Part shown: piece by piece, positions 1-9,451 of the stretch
How the letters are laid out: every line of letters begins with the position of its first letter
Numbering within the stretch: position 1 is the first letter of the stretch
DNA from: Pseudomonas sp. MM211
GTDB lineage: Bacteria > Pseudomonadota > Gammaproteobacteria > Pseudomonadales > Pseudomonadaceae
Assembly (NCBI RefSeq): GCF_020386635.1
Contig: NZ_CP081942.1
Location: 1,426,001-1,490,000 of the forward strand
Direction: 5' to 3'
DNA: 64,000 nucleotides
Program-made: the position numbers and the translations under genes
Notes under the pieces: model-generated
Told to the model about the DNA's origin: nothing
The model's input: only the letters and a program-made list of their open reading frames with translations
Databases searched by the model: none

Positions 1-3000
1 CACTGCACTGTCTTCGCTGCAACGTGACCTGCACACCCTCAAGGGCGGTGCGAACATGGCCGGAGTTGCCCCGATCGGCGAGCTGGCTCATGAGCTCGAA
101 GCGCTTTACGAGGGGCTGGTAGATCGCCGTTACAGCGTATCGCCCTTCGTCACCGACAGCCTGCAGCAGGGCCATGCCTCGCTGGTCAGCATGCTCAACA
201 GCCTGCAGCAGCGCCAGCCCGCGCAACATGCGGATGAGCTGGTCGCGGCGATTCGCCAGTTCCGTCAGCGCGGCGGGCAGGACGAGCAGGCCGTGGAGGC
301 GGATGCGCCGCTGTTGCCAGAGCTGACCGACGCGCAAGATACGCAGCCGGACAGCGTTGCGCAGATCGGGCCGGATGAGTTGCCGCTCGAAGAGCCCGTC
401 ATCGAACCACTGAACACAGCTGGCAACATCCAGCCCGCAGAACCGCTGCAGCTTCAGCCTGTACAACAGGCTGCGGTGGACGACGACCGTGATCCAGAAC
501 TGGTGGAAATTTTCCTCGAAGAAGGTTTCGACATCATCGACAGTGCCGGTGCGGCGCTGTCGCACTGGATGGACGACGTCGACAACAGCCTTGACCTGGA
601 ATCTCTGCAGCGCGATCTGCACACCCTCAAAGGTGGTGCGCGGATGGCTGAAATTCGCGAGATTGGCGACTTGGCGCATGAGCTGGAGTTCCTCTATGAG
701 GATCTTGGCAATGGCCGCCTGCGCGCCAGCCCGGTGCTGTTCGAGTTGCTTCAGGCTTGCCACGACCGCTTGGCGGAGATGCTCGATGCTGTACGTGCCC
801 ATCGCCCGATACCCGGTGGCGATGAGCTGATCGAAACCATTCGCCGGCTGCGCGCCAACCCTGATGAACAGCTGAGCATGCCGACCGCGGTGCCGCTGCG
901 TGCCGCCCACGACGAAGCGTTCGATGCCGAGGAGGACATTCTCGATATTTTCCTGGAGGAAGCCGACGAGCTGCTCGAAGCCATGGAAGCGGGCATCGGC
1001 CGCTGGGAAGAGCGTCGTGATGACGTCAGCGCCATTGATGACCTGCTGCGCGTGTTGCACACCCTGAAGGGCGGCGCACGGTTGGCGGGCCAGAAGCATC
1101 TGGGTGACCTGAGCCATGATCTTGAGCAGCACCTCACTGAAGCTCAGGCGCAGGGAGCGCCCTGGCCGGAAAGCTTGTACCTCGATGTGCAGTCCGGCTT
1201 CGAAGGCTTGCAGAAGAACCTGGACGAGTTGCGTCTGCGTTTGCAGCAACAGCCGTTGGCCGAGCGCCCGGCCGAGCCGGAGCCCGTTGCCGCTCGCGCG
1301 CTGACCTCCATCGTCGCCGCCAGCGAACAGCCCGTGGCGCCGTCGCAGCGCCGTGTGTTGCCCTTCGTACAGCGTGCCGAGGTGGCCGCTGAAGAGGCAG
1401 CCTCCCGACGTGCCCCGCAGGAGCTGGTCAAGGTGCCAGCGGATCTGCTCGAAGGCCTGGTCAACTTGGCCGGTGAAACCTCGATCTTCCGTGGTCGTGT
1501 CGAGCAGCAAGTCAGCGACTTCGGTTTCACCCTGAGCGAGATGGAAGCCACCATCGACCGGGTGCGCGATCAGTTGCGCCGCCTCGATACTGAAACTCAG
1601 GCGCAGATTCTCAGCCGCTATCAGGCCGAGGCCGAGCGGGCGGGTTACGAAGATTTCGACCCGCTGGAAATGGATCGCCATTCGCAGTTGCAGCAACTGT
1701 CGCGTGCACTCTTCGAGTCGGCTTCCGACTTGCTGGATCTGAAGGAAACCCTGGCCTCGCGTAACCGCGATGCGGAAACCCTGCTGCTGCAACAGGCGCG
1801 GGTCAACACCGAGCTGCAGGAAGGCCTGATGCGTACGCGCATGGTGCCTTTCGACCGTCTGGTGCCGCGCCTGCGGCGTATCGTCCGCCAGGTCGCCAGC
1901 GAGCTGGGTAAGCAGGTCGAGTTCATCGTCGGCAACGCTGATGGCGAAATGGATCGTACGGTACTTGAACGCATCGTTGCGCCACTCGAGCACATGCTGC
2001 GCAACGCCGTCGACCATGGTATCGAAAGCGCCGCCGCTCGCCTTGAGGCCGGCAAGCCGGAGCAGGGCCGTATTCGCCTGGGTTTGGCCCGCGAAGGCGG
2101 CGACATCGTACTGACGCTCAGCGACGACGGCGCCGGCATCAACCTCGACGCGGTACGCCGCAAGGCCATCGAGCGGGGCCTGATGGACGTCGGTTCCGAC
2201 CTCAGCGAGCACGAGATTCTGCAGTTCATCCTCGAGGCCGGTTTCTCCACGGCTGAGAAAGTCACGCAGATTTCCGGGCGTGGTGTCGGCATGGACGTCG
2301 TCAATGCCGAGGTCAAGCAGCTCGGTGGCTCCATGAGCATCGACTCTGCAGTAGGCCAGGGCACTACATTCCGCATCCGCCTACCGTTCACCGTGTCGGT
2401 CAACCGCGCGTTGATGGTGCTGTCCGGTGAGGATCTGTACGCCATTCCGCTGAACACCATCGAAGGTATCGTGCGGGTATCGCCTTACGAGCTGGAGGCC
2501 TATTACGGGCCGGATGCTCCGCGCTTCGAGTATGCCGGCCAGGCCTACGAGCTGCGTTATCTGGGTGACCTGCTCAATAACGGGCAGCATCCAAAATTGG
2601 TTGGTCAGAGCTTGCCATTGCCGGTGATTCTGGTGCGTTCCAGTGAGCACGCGGTGGCCGTTCAGGTCGACTCCCTGGCCGGTTCGCGAGAAATCGTGGT
2701 GAAGAGCATGGGGCCGCAGTTCGCCGCCGTGCATGGCATTTCCGGCGCGACCATTCTCGGCGACGGTCGCGTAGTGGTCATTCTCGATCTGCTGGCGACC
2801 ATCCGCGAATTGCATGCGCATCTGCAGCATCTGGTTCGGCCGCGGCTGTCGGCCGACTTTGGTGCCGCGCCTGAGGTCGAGGTGGAGCGCCCAACGTTGG
2901 TCATGGTGGTGGATGACTCGGTGACTGTACGCAAGGTGACCAGCCGCTTGCTGGAGCGTAACGGCATGAACGTCCTGACCGCCAAGGACGGCGTCGACGC

Positions 3001-3259
3001 TCTCGCTCAGCTTCAGGAGCATCGCCCCGATATCATGCTGCTGGACATCGAGATGCCGCGGATGGATGGCTTCGAGGTTGCCAACCTGATTCGCCACGAC
3101 GACGGGCTGAAGGATCTGCCCATCATCATGATTACCTCGCGTACCGGTGAGAAGCACCGCGAGCGCGCGATGAGCATCGGCGTCAACGAATATCTCGGCA
3201 AGCCTTATCAGGAGTCGCTGCTGCTGGGCGCTATCGAAAAATGGACTAAGCGTTCATGA
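1..3259 (+). CDS. chpA: ChpA-type hybrid chemotaxis histidine kinase (C-terminal part, 5' end outside window)
   Basis: CheA-like kinase of the Pil-Chp chemosensory system, which controls type IV pilus twitching and surface-linked cAMP signalling. The reading frame is open from base 2, so the protein starts upstream of the window; about 1085 residues are visible. In order they show the end of one Hpt domain (HTLKGGANMAGV at the very start) and two further Hpt copies, each with HTLKGGAR (about residues 190 and 335 counting from the Met at base 56). Then come the dimerisation segment (LEGLVNLAGETS, about 460), an ATP-binding domain with N box (HMLRNAVDHG) and glycine boxes (DDGAGI, GRGVGMDV), a CheW-like domain (about 790-920) and an intact C-terminal receiver (VVDDS, LLDIEMP with acceptor Asp, final KP). 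Several Hpt domains plus a fused receiver are typical of ChpA. The stop overlaps the chpB start (ATGA), implying coupled translation. Confidence 0.93.
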   Translation, partial: TALSSLQRDLHTLKGGANMAGVAPIGELAHELEALYEGLVDRRYSVSPFVTDSLQQGHASLVSMLNSLQQRQPAQHADELVAAIRQFRQRGGQDEQAVEADAPLLPELTDAQDTQPDSVAQIGPDELPLEEPVIEPLNTAGNIQPAEPLQLQPVQQAAVDDDRDPELVEIFLEEGFDIIDSAGAALSHWMDDVDNSLDLESLQRDLHTLKGGARMAEIREIGDLAHELEFLYEDLGNGRLRASPVLFELLQACHDRLAEMLDAVRAHRPIPGGDELIETIRRLRANPDEQLSMPTAVPLRAAHDEAFDAEEDILDIFLEEADELLEAMEAGIGRWEERRDDVSAIDDLLRVLHTLKGGARLAGQKHLGDLSHDLEQHLTEAQAQGAPWPESLYLDVQSGFEGLQKNLDELRLRLQQQPLAERPAEPEPVAARALTSIVAASEQPVAPSQRRVLPFVQRAEVAAEEAASRRAPQELVKVPADLLEGLVNLAGETSIFRGRVEQQVSDFGFTLSEMEATIDRVRDQLRRLDTETQAQILSRYQAEAERAGYEDFDPLEMDRHSQLQQLSRALFESASDLLDLKETLASRNRDAETLLLQQARVNTELQEGLMRTRMVPFDRLVPRLRRIVRQVASELGKQVEFIVGNADGEMDRTVLERIVAPLEHMLRNAVDHGIESAAARLEAGKPEQGRIRLGLAREGGDIVLTLSDDGAGINLDAVRRKAIERGLMDVGSDLSEHEILQFILEAGFSTAEKVTQISGRGVGMDVVNAEVKQLGGSMSIDSAVGQGTTFRIRLPFTVSVNRALMVLSGEDLYAIPLNTIEGIVRVSPYELEAYYGPDAPRFEYAGQAYELRYLGDLLNNGQHPKLVGQSLPLPVILVRSSEHAVAVQVDSLAGSREIVVKSMGPQFAAVHGISGATILGDGRVVVILDLLATIRELHAHLQHLVRPRLSADFGAAPEVEVERPTLVMVVDDSVTVRKVTSRLLERNGMNVLTAKDGVDALAQLQEHRPDIMLLDIEMPRMDGFEVANLIRHDDGLKDLPIIMITSRTGEKHRERAMSIGVNEYLGKPYQESLLLGAIEKWTKRS

Positions 3260-4275
3260 GCGAGCGCAGCGCGGCACGTATCGCCGTGATTGCCGATACA
3301 TCGTTGCAGCGTCATGTGTTGCAGCAGGCGCTGAGCAGCAATGGTTATCAGGTGGTGCTCAATAGTGATCCGGCGCGCCTCGACGATGCTGCGCTGCGGG
3401 CGTGCGATGCCGAGCTGTGGGTGGTCGACCTGGCGCAGTCCGATGATCTGCCACTGATCGACGCCTTGCTGGCGGATTCCTCCGTGCCGGTACTGTTCGG
3501 CGAGGGCCATGCGCCTGAGCGCAGCTCCGAGCACTATCCGCGCTGGGAGCGACGTCTGGTCGGGAAACTGAAAAAACTGGTGGGTGATCCCGCTTTATCA
3601 GCGGGCGCAGGTCTGGATGGTCTGCTCGCTGAGGCGCAGCGTCCTGGGCGCGTAGAGCTTCCATCGGTACTGGCCAATACGCCACTGCAAGCCGGCGAGC
3701 CAGCTAAACAGGTCTGGTTGCTGGCGGCGTCCCTTGGCGGCCCGGCGGCGGTAAAAGCCTTTCTCGATGCGCTGCCTGGCGGCCTGCCCGTGGGTTTCAT
3801 TTATGCCCAGCATATCGACCCCAGCTTTGAGACGACGCTGCCCCAGGCCGTCGGCCGCCACAGCCAATGGCGTGTCGGTACGGTGCGCGATGGCGACAGC
3901 GTTCGCTGTGGTGAGGTGGTCGTGGTGCCGGTCAGTAACGAGCTGACCTTCAGCGATGACGGCGTCATGCAGGTCACCGCCCGCCCCTGGCCAGATCCCT
4001 ACAGCCCGTCGATCGACCAGATGATGCTCAACCTGGCACAGCACTACGCGGCGTGCAGCGGCGTGATCGCCTTCAGCGGCATGGGCAGTGATGGCAGCGA
4101 GGCAGCTGCCTACGTGAAACGCCAGGGTGGAGTGATCTGGACGCAGCGTGCGGACAGCTGCGTGTGTTCGAGCATGCCCGATAGCCTGCGCGAGGGCGGC
4201 TACAGCAGCTTCAGTGCTGACCCGCGAGAGCTAGCCGTTGCGTTGGTCGATTATCTCGCCGAACAGTGCCGTTGA
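3256..4275 (+). CDS. chpB: ChpB, CheB-type chemoreceptor methylesterase
   Basis: Predicted to remove methyl groups from glutamates of the chemoreceptor in the Pil-Chp system (PilJ in P. aeruginosa). The 339-residue protein has a C-terminal CheB domain with the expected catalytic elements: Ser in AASLGGPAA (about 157), His in YAQHIDPSF (about 183) and Asp in FSGMGSDGSEAAA (about 277). The N-terminal 110 residues resemble a receiver domain but are degenerate. An Asp is present at the acceptor position (WVVDLAQ), but the acidic pair is reduced to a single Asp (IADTS) and the conserved Thr/Ser strand is not evident. The start overlaps the chpA stop by 4 bp. Gene order and domain content support ChpB rather than a general CheB. 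Confidence 0.92.
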   Translation: MSERSAARIAVIADTSLQRHVLQQALSSNGYQVVLNSDPARLDDAALRACDAELWVVDLAQSDDLPLIDALLADSSVPVLFGEGHAPERSSEHYPRWERRLVGKLKKLVGDPALSAGAGLDGLLAEAQRPGRVELPSVLANTPLQAGEPAKQVWLLAASLGGPAAVKAFLDALPGGLPVGFIYAQHIDPSFETTLPQAVGRHSQWRVGTVRDGDSVRCGEVVVVPVSNELTFSDDGVMQVTARPWPDPYSPSIDQMMLNLAQHYAACSGVIAFSGMGSDGSEAAAYVKRQGGVIWTQRADSCVCSSMPDSLREGGYSSFSADPRELAVALVDYLAEQCR

Positions 4276-4325
4276 TAGGCTGCGGCTTCCTTTCATTGAA
4301 TTTCGCTGCATAACAGGATTTCTTC

Positions 4326-4796
4326 ATGAGCCAAGCCGTCGTTACCCAGAACAGTGTCAGCAGCCTGACCGGTCTGGTCGTGCCGCTGGCCGATCGCACG
4401 CTGCTGCTGCCCAACGTGGCCGTAGCCGAGCTGATCCCCTACCGCGCCCCGCCAGCCATGCATGGCCTGCCCAGTTGGTTTCTCGGTCAGGTGGCCTGGC
4501 GTGACCTGAGCTTGCCACTGCTGTCGTTCGAGGCGGCATCCGGTGGCCAGGCGGTCGTCGGTGATAGCCCACGGATCGCTATTCTCAATGCGTTGGGCGG
4601 GCGTGCGAACGTCAAGTTCATCGCCTTGTTGGTTCAGGGTATTCCGCGTTCGCTGCGGGTTGCCGAGGATCTGCCGCGGGCAGATGTCACGTTGGCTCCT
4701 CTAGAGCTAGCCGCTGTCAAGGTGGACGACATGGTGCTGCGCATCCCGGATCTGGAAGGACTGGAACAGCTGCTCGCCGATGCCGAGCTGATCTAA
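4326..4796 (+). CDS. chpC: ChpC, CheW-like adaptor
   Basis: A 156-residue single-domain CheW-type scaffold protein that would link chemoreceptors to the ChpA kinase at the membrane. The sequence has the SH3-like CheW layout: LVVPLADRTLLLPNVAVAEL near the N-terminus, then a hydrophobic LGQVAWRDLSLPLLSFE segment, and no transmembrane segment. It follows chpB after 50 bp in the same orientation, matching the chpA-chpB-chpC order of P. aeruginosa. The chpD and chpE genes that follow there are not found; the next gene is a convergent cytochrome b561. Confidence 0.88.
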   Translation: MSQAVVTQNSVSSLTGLVVPLADRTLLLPNVAVAELIPYRAPPAMHGLPSWFLGQVAWRDLSLPLLSFEAASGGQAVVGDSPRIAILNALGGRANVKFIALLVQGIPRSLRVAEDLPRADVTLAPLELAAVKVDDMVLRIPDLEGLEQLLADAELI

Positions 4797-4884
4797 TCAG
4801 GCTGACTCGCGGCCTTTCGGTAGCCGCTAAAAACAGGGCTAGGATTTTTCCGTAGCCTGCTGTTGATAGAGGCGCAGGGCGGGC

Positions 4885-5409
4885 TCAACTGCGGCGCGGT
4901 AGCATCGACTTGAGCACGCCATCGCGCAGCCGATAGTGGTGCCAGAGCGCGATAGCGGTGTGGCCGAGTATCAGGGCGAATAGCAGGTACTTGGCCGTCA
5001 AGTGGAACTGGCGGGCAAGTGCTCTTGCGCCATCGGAAAGCGGCAACGGGTCAATTTGTACCAGCCAGAACAGCTCTACTGGCCGTCTGCCGAACAGTAG
5101 GCCGCTCAATGGCATCAGCAGTAACAGCAAGTAGAGCGCGACGTGACCAGCCTTGGCTGCGCGGCGCTGCCAGACTGCGCTCTCGAGCAGCAGATCCGGT
5201 GTGCCGTGCTTGGCGCGCACCAGTAGGCGCAGCACGGTGAGCAGCAGAATGGTCAGCCCCAGGGATTTATGCAGGGTGAATACACCCCCCGTGCCGCCGA
5301 GCAAGTCGGCGACCAGATCCTGGCCATAGGGAAGGAACAGCGTGCAGAGCACCAGCAGGGCAGTGAGCCAGTGCAGGCCGATCTGGGCACGCGAATAGCG
5401 ATCTTTCAT
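4885..5409 (-). CDS. Cytochrome b561 family membrane protein
   Basis: A 174-residue, four-helix inner-membrane di-haem cytochrome of the prokaryotic b561 (CybB) type. These proteins move electrons between quinol and other carriers; the physiological partner cannot be read from the sequence. Candidate haem-ligand histidines are in IGLHWLTA (about residue 12), FTLHKSLGL (about 46), HVALYLLL and LGHTAIALWHH near the C-terminus. The start at 5409 is chosen because MKDRYSRAQIGLHW matches the family N-terminus and GAGAGG lies just upstream; the frame is open further 5' to 5451. It converges with chpC and belongs to the same family as the gene at 9696. Confidence 0.85.
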   Translation of the reverse strand: MKDRYSRAQIGLHWLTALLVLCTLFLPYGQDLVADLLGGTGGVFTLHKSLGLTILLLTVLRLLVRAKHGTPDLLLESAVWQRRAAKAGHVALYLLLLLMPLSGLLFGRRPVELFWLVQIDPLPLSDGARALARQFHLTAKYLLFALILGHTAIALWHHYRLRDGVLKSMLPRRS

Positions 5410-5589
5410 GGTTTCGCCTCTCATCAGGCACCGCTGCGTGCCGGCTTTCACCGCGCGATCATACCCATTTGGCCAGACGTTTTTTGTGGTTTTGTCTCCA
5501 TTGATTCATAGCGGCTGTAACCGGGTGCTGTCAAAGAAACAGCCCGGGTTTCGATGAGTTTTCAAGGAAGGTCTCGGCCCATCCCGGGC

Positions 5590-6309
5590 TCAGAAATCGC
5601 CCCAGAGGTGCTGGGCAACCGCTAGCGCTGCCACCGGCGCGGTTTCCGTGCGCAGCACTCGCGGGCCGAGGCGCGCAGCATGGAAGCCGGCGCCCTTTGC
5701 CTGTTCCACCTCGGCATCGCTCAGGCCGCCTTCCGGGCCGATCAGAAACGCCAGGGATTGTGGTCTGGCATGGCTGGTCAGCGGTTCGGCGACCGGGTGC
5801 AGCACCAGCTTCAGGTCGGCCTGGCTTTGCTGCAGCCACTCGTCCAGGGCAATGGGCGCATTGATCAGCGGGATCGCCGAGCGCCCACACTGCTCACAGG
5901 CGCTGATCGCCACCTGCCGCCAGTGCGCCATGCGTTTGTCGGCCCGTTCATCCTTCAGGCGCACTTCGCAGCGGGCGCTGACGATCGGGCTGATCACCTG
6001 GGCACCCAGCTCGGTGGCTTTCTGGATCGCCCAATCCATGCGCTCGCCGCGCGACAGACCCTGACCCAGGTGAATGTGCAGGGGCGACTCGGCCTGCCCG
6101 TCGAACTGTTCACGCAGCTCGACACGTACGGTTTTCTTGCCAACCTCTATCAACTCGCCGCGAAACTCCTGGCCGCTGCCATCGAACAGCTGCACCGCAT
6201 CGCCCGCTGCATGGCGCAGCACACGGCCGATGTAGTGGGCCTGGGCTTCCGGCAGCTCGTGCTGGCCGAGGGAAAGAGGGGCGTCGATGAAGAAACGGGA
6301 AAGGCGCAT
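5590..6309 (-). CDS. rsmE: RsmE, 16S rRNA m3U1498 methyltransferase
   Basis: SAM-dependent enzyme that methylates N3 of U1498 in 16S rRNA of the small subunit. The 239-residue length is standard. The N-terminal PUA-like part starts MRLSRFFIDAPLSLGQHELP. The C-terminal SPOUT (knotted) domain carries the hallmark IGPEGGLSDAEVEQAKGAGF followed by LGPRVLRTETAPVAAL, which forms the SAM-binding knot. The gene sits on the minus strand upstream of the b561 gene with a 180-bp gap. rsmE near bioA is also the arrangement I recall for P. aeruginosa. Confidence 0.95.
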   Translation of the reverse strand: MRLSRFFIDAPLSLGQHELPEAQAHYIGRVLRHAAGDAVQLFDGSGQEFRGELIEVGKKTVRVELREQFDGQAESPLHIHLGQGLSRGERMDWAIQKATELGAQVISPIVSARCEVRLKDERADKRMAHWRQVAISACEQCGRSAIPLINAPIALDEWLQQSQADLKLVLHPVAEPLTSHARPQSLAFLIGPEGGLSDAEVEQAKGAGFHAARLGPRVLRTETAPVAALAVAQHLWGDF

Positions 6310-6692
6310 GGCGGTAACGGGTATGGGCTAAGGGTGGGCAAGCATAACCGGGTGGCGTTTTTTCTGCAGGCCGTCAGGGATGTTTGCACATCGCTGCAGG
6401 TCGCGCTGCGAACAGTCGTGGGGTGTTCGTCGTGCGCCAATATGGGCGAGCTGTCTGTCATCAAGGGTTGCGGTTATACGCCCATAAGCCATAGGGTAAA
6501 AAAAGAACGGCTCTGCTCCCGGGCTGCATTCCCGGGGCGCTTCAACACGGCAGGGCTGATTAAGGGGCGGGTGGCTTACACATGCACGTCAGGCTGGGGA
6601 GACCTGTTGCCGTGCATCGTCGTGGGCGCTGCAGCCTGCCCCGTTCCAAGGGCGGAGTATCCGCCGACACATTCCACGCATAGGGAATAATA
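6310..6692. other. Intergenic region upstream of rsmE and the OprD-type porin
   Basis: 383 bp between divergent genes, holding the promoters of rsmE and of the porin. I see no convincing gene. It contains a short CCCGGG hairpin (6518-6536) preceded by a run of A on the plus strand (T on the minus strand), and a weak GG-N10-GC element near 6597-6611 that is not good enough to call a sigma-54 promoter. Confidence 0.5.
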
Positions 6693-8003
6693 ATGAAAGT
6701 GCAACGTACCGGATTATCGTTGATGGCGCTGAGCGCCAGCGTTCTGGCCATTTCCACCGCTCAGGCAAGCCAGGCCGAATCCAAAGGGTTTCTCGAAGAC
6801 AGCACGCTGGATCTGCTGGCCCGCAACGTCTACTGGCACATGGATCGTCACGCCACGGGCGCCCAGGACAATCGTGAATGGGGTCAGGGGTTTCATCTGA
6901 ATTACAGCTCGGGCTACACGCAGGGCACCGTCGGCTTCGGTGTCGATCTGAATGCCTACATGGGCATCAAGCTGGACAGCGGTCGCGGGCGCTCGGGATC
7001 CGGGCTGCTGCCGGTGGACTCGTCTACCGGGCGTGCCGATGACGAATTCGGCACCCTGGGCGGCGCGGTGAAAATGCGTCTCTCCAATTCGGAACTCAAG
7101 TACGGCCAACTGCGCCCCTACAACCCGGTCATCGCGGTTGCCGATGCCCGCCTGGTACCCGCCACCGCCACCGGTTTCCAGCTGACCAGCGCCGAGATCG
7201 AGGGGTTGGTCATCGACGCTGGCCATTTCACCGCTTCCAAGGACTTCAACCAGGCCGGCAGTCGTGACGGTTTCTATGCCGGTTACGCAGGCGTCGAAGG
7301 CGGCAATGTGGATTATCTGGGGGCCAACTGGGTGGCCAGCGACGCCCTGAGTTTCAGCGCCTATGCCTCGCGTTACGAGGATCTGTGGCGTCAGTACTAC
7401 GGCAACGCCATCTATAACTTGCCGCTCACCGACGAGCAGGCGCTGAATTTCGATTTCAACATCTACCACACCCGGGATAACGGCAAGTCCCTGGCTGGCG
7501 ACATCGATGTCACTGCCTGGTCGCTGGCAACCGCCTACTCGGTCGGCGCGCATACCTTCACCGTCGCCCATCAGCGGGTGCATGGCGATCAGCCGTTCGA
7601 TTACCTGACCCTGGGCGGCGGCGGTTTTCAGGATTCCATCTACCTGGCCAACTCTTCGCAGTTGGTGGACTTCAACGGGCCGGGCGAGCGCTCTTGGCGC
7701 GCCACTTACGCCATGGATCTGGCCAGTTACGGCGTGCCGGGGCTGTCGTTCTACGTGTCCTACATCCGCGGCGACAATGTCGATGGCAGCAAGATGGACG
7801 CCACCAGCGCCTATGCAGGTCTCTATGCGGACAGCGAGAAGCACTGGGAGCGTGACGTGAACGTGCAGTACGTGGTGCAGAGTGGCGCGGCCAAGGATCT
7901 GAAGTTCCGTCTGCGTCAGGCCACGCACCGCATCTCCGGAACCTCGGACGTGGACTCCGACCAGGTACGCTTCATCGTCGAGTATCCGCTTAGCGTGCTC
8001 TAA
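6693..8003 (+). CDS. OprD/OccK-family outer-membrane porin
   Basis: A 436-residue outer-membrane beta-barrel channel of the Pseudomonas OprD family, which admits amino acids, aromatic acids or other small carboxylates; the substrate cannot be assigned here. It has a signal peptide (MKVQRTGLSLMALSASVLA then STAQA). The mature N-terminus, GFLEDSTLDLLARNVYW, and the following REWGQGFHLNY are characteristic of the family, as is the C-terminal barrel strand VRFIVEYPLSVL. It is monocistronic, flanked by divergent rsmE and convergent bioA. It is a paralogue of the porin at 41114. Confidence 0.9.
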   Translation: MKVQRTGLSLMALSASVLAISTAQASQAESKGFLEDSTLDLLARNVYWHMDRHATGAQDNREWGQGFHLNYSSGYTQGTVGFGVDLNAYMGIKLDSGRGRSGSGLLPVDSSTGRADDEFGTLGGAVKMRLSNSELKYGQLRPYNPVIAVADARLVPATATGFQLTSAEIEGLVIDAGHFTASKDFNQAGSRDGFYAGYAGVEGGNVDYLGANWVASDALSFSAYASRYEDLWRQYYGNAIYNLPLTDEQALNFDFNIYHTRDNGKSLAGDIDVTAWSLATAYSVGAHTFTVAHQRVHGDQPFDYLTLGGGGFQDSIYLANSSQLVDFNGPGERSWRATYAMDLASYGVPGLSFYVSYIRGDNVDGSKMDATSAYAGLYADSEKHWERDVNVQYVVQSGAAKDLKFRLRQATHRISGTSDVDSDQVRFIVEYPLSVL

Positions 8004-8012
8004 ACGCAGCAT

Positions 8013-8043
8013 TACGGCAGGAGGGGCAAGCCCGCCTGCCGTA
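8013..8043. terminator. Hairpin between porin and bioA
   Basis: Inverted repeat TACGGCAGG/CCTGCCGTA with an inner GGGGCAAGCCC stem, placed between the convergent ends of the porin gene and bioA. There is no U-tract on either strand, so it may stabilise 3' ends rather than act as a classical intrinsic terminator. Confidence 0.5.
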
Positions 8044-8047
8044 TCGC

Positions 8048-9451
8048 TCAGCCCGGGTCGCGAAAGCCCGGGTAGCGGGTATCGCCGGTGGCCACGCTGA
8101 CCGAGGTACGGGTAGCCAGATCGATACCTTCACTGGCCACTTCGGCAAGAAAGTCGATCTGCTCTTCGGTGATCACGTAGGGCGGCAGGAAATACACCAC
8201 GCTGCCCAGCGGCCTTAACAACGCACCGCGGGTCAGGGCGTGCTGATACACCTGCAGGCCGCGTCGCTCTTGCCAGGGGTAGGCAACCTTGCCAGCCTTG
8301 TCTTGAACCATTTCGATGGCCAGGGCCATACCGGTCTGGCGTACCTCAGCCACATGGGGATGATCGACCAAATGTGCAGTGGCGCTGGCCATACGTGTGG
8401 CCAGCGCCTTGTTGGCCTCGATCACGCCGTCCTCTTCAAAGATATCCAGCGTCGCCAGGGCCGCCGCACAAGCCAGCGGGTTGCCGGTGTAGGTGTGCGA
8501 GTGGAGGAAGGCGCGCAGGGTGGCGTAATCGTCGTAGAAGGCGCTGTAGACATCATCGGTGGTCAACACGGCCGCCATCGGCAGGTAGCCGCCCGTGAGG
8601 GCCTTGGACAACACCAGGAAGTCCGGCGTGATGCCGGCCTGCTCGCAGGCGAACATGGTGCCGGTGCGGCCGAAGCCGACGGCGATCTCGTCATGGATCA
8701 GGTGCACGCCATAACGATCGCAGGCTTCGCGCAGCAGAGTCAGGTAGATGGGGTGATACATGCGCATACCGCCCGCGCCCTGGATCAGCGGCTCGACGAT
8801 CACCGCCGCGACTTCGTGGTGATGATCGGCCAGGGTTTGCTCCATCGCCGCGAACATCGTCCGCGAGTGGTCTTCCCAGCTCACGCCGTCCGGGCGCAGG
8901 TAACAGTCCGGGCTGGGCACCTTGAGAGTATCGAGCAGCAGCGCCTTGTAGGTATCGGTGAACAACGCCACGTCGCCGACCGACATCGCCGCCACGGTTT
9001 CGCCGTGATAGCTGTTGCTCAGGGTGATGAAGCGCTTCTTCGCCGGCTTGCCGCTGTTGAGCCAGTAATGGAAGCTCATCTTCAGCGCCACTTCGATCCC
9101 CGAGGAGCCGTTGTCAGCGTAGAACACGCGGTTCAGGCCTTCGGGCGTAATGCGCACCAGACGCTCGGATAGCTCGATCACGGGTTGATGGCTGAAGCCC
9201 GCAAGCATCACGTGTTCAAGCGTATCGACTTGCGCCTTGATGCGTTCGCCGATACGCGGATTGCCATGGCCGAAGACGTTTACCCACCAGGAACTGACGG
9301 CATCCAGGTAACGCTTGCCCTCGAAGTCTTCCAGCCAGACGCCTTCACCACGGCGGATGGGAATAAGCGGCAGCCGCTCGTGATCCTTCATCTGCGTACA
9401 GGGGTGCCAGAGAACTTCCAGGTCACGCTGCATCCAGTGTTGGTTACTCAT
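8048..9451 (-). CDS. bioA: BioA, adenosylmethionine-8-amino-7-oxononanoate aminotransferase
   Basis: PLP-dependent class III aminotransferase of biotin synthesis. It converts 7-keto-8-aminopelargonate to 7,8-diaminopelargonate, using SAM as the unusual amino donor. The 467-residue protein has the BioA N-terminus (LEVLWHPCTQMKDHE), the active-site tract AVSSWWVNVFGHGNPRI, the PLP phosphate site NGSSGIEVALKMSFHYW, the Asp before the cofactor (LIHDEIAVGFGRTG) and the Schiff-base lysine in LVLSKALTGGYLPM. The start at 9451 (MSNQHWMQ) has GGGAGA upstream and fits the family; the frame is open ten codons further. It stands alone, apart from other bio genes. Confidence 0.94.
   Translation of the reverse strand: MSNQHWMQRDLEVLWHPCTQMKDHERLPLIPIRRGEGVWLEDFEGKRYLDAVSSWWVNVFGHGNPRIGERIKAQVDTLEHVMLAGFSHQPVIELSERLVRITPEGLNRVFYADNGSSGIEVALKMSFHYWLNSGKPAKKRFITLSNSYHGETVAAMSVGDVALFTDTYKALLLDTLKVPSPDCYLRPDGVSWEDHSRTMFAAMEQTLADHHHEVAAVIVEPLIQGAGGMRMYHPIYLTLLREACDRYGVHLIHDEIAVGFGRTGTMFACEQAGITPDFLVLSKALTGGYLPMAAVLTTDDVYSAFYDDYATLRAFLHSHTYTGNPLACAAALATLDIFEEDGVIEANKALATRMASATAHLVDHPHVAEVRQTGMALAIEMVQDKAGKVAYPWQERRGLQVYQHALTRGALLRPLGSVVYFLPPYVITEEQIDFLAEVASEGIDLATRTSVSVATGDTRYPGFRDPG

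Noticed and set aside
6597..6611. GG-N10-GC element upstream of the first porin
   Set aside because: Only the GG, GC and TTGC agree; the TGGCAC half is poor (GGGGAG), so a sigma-54 call is not supported.
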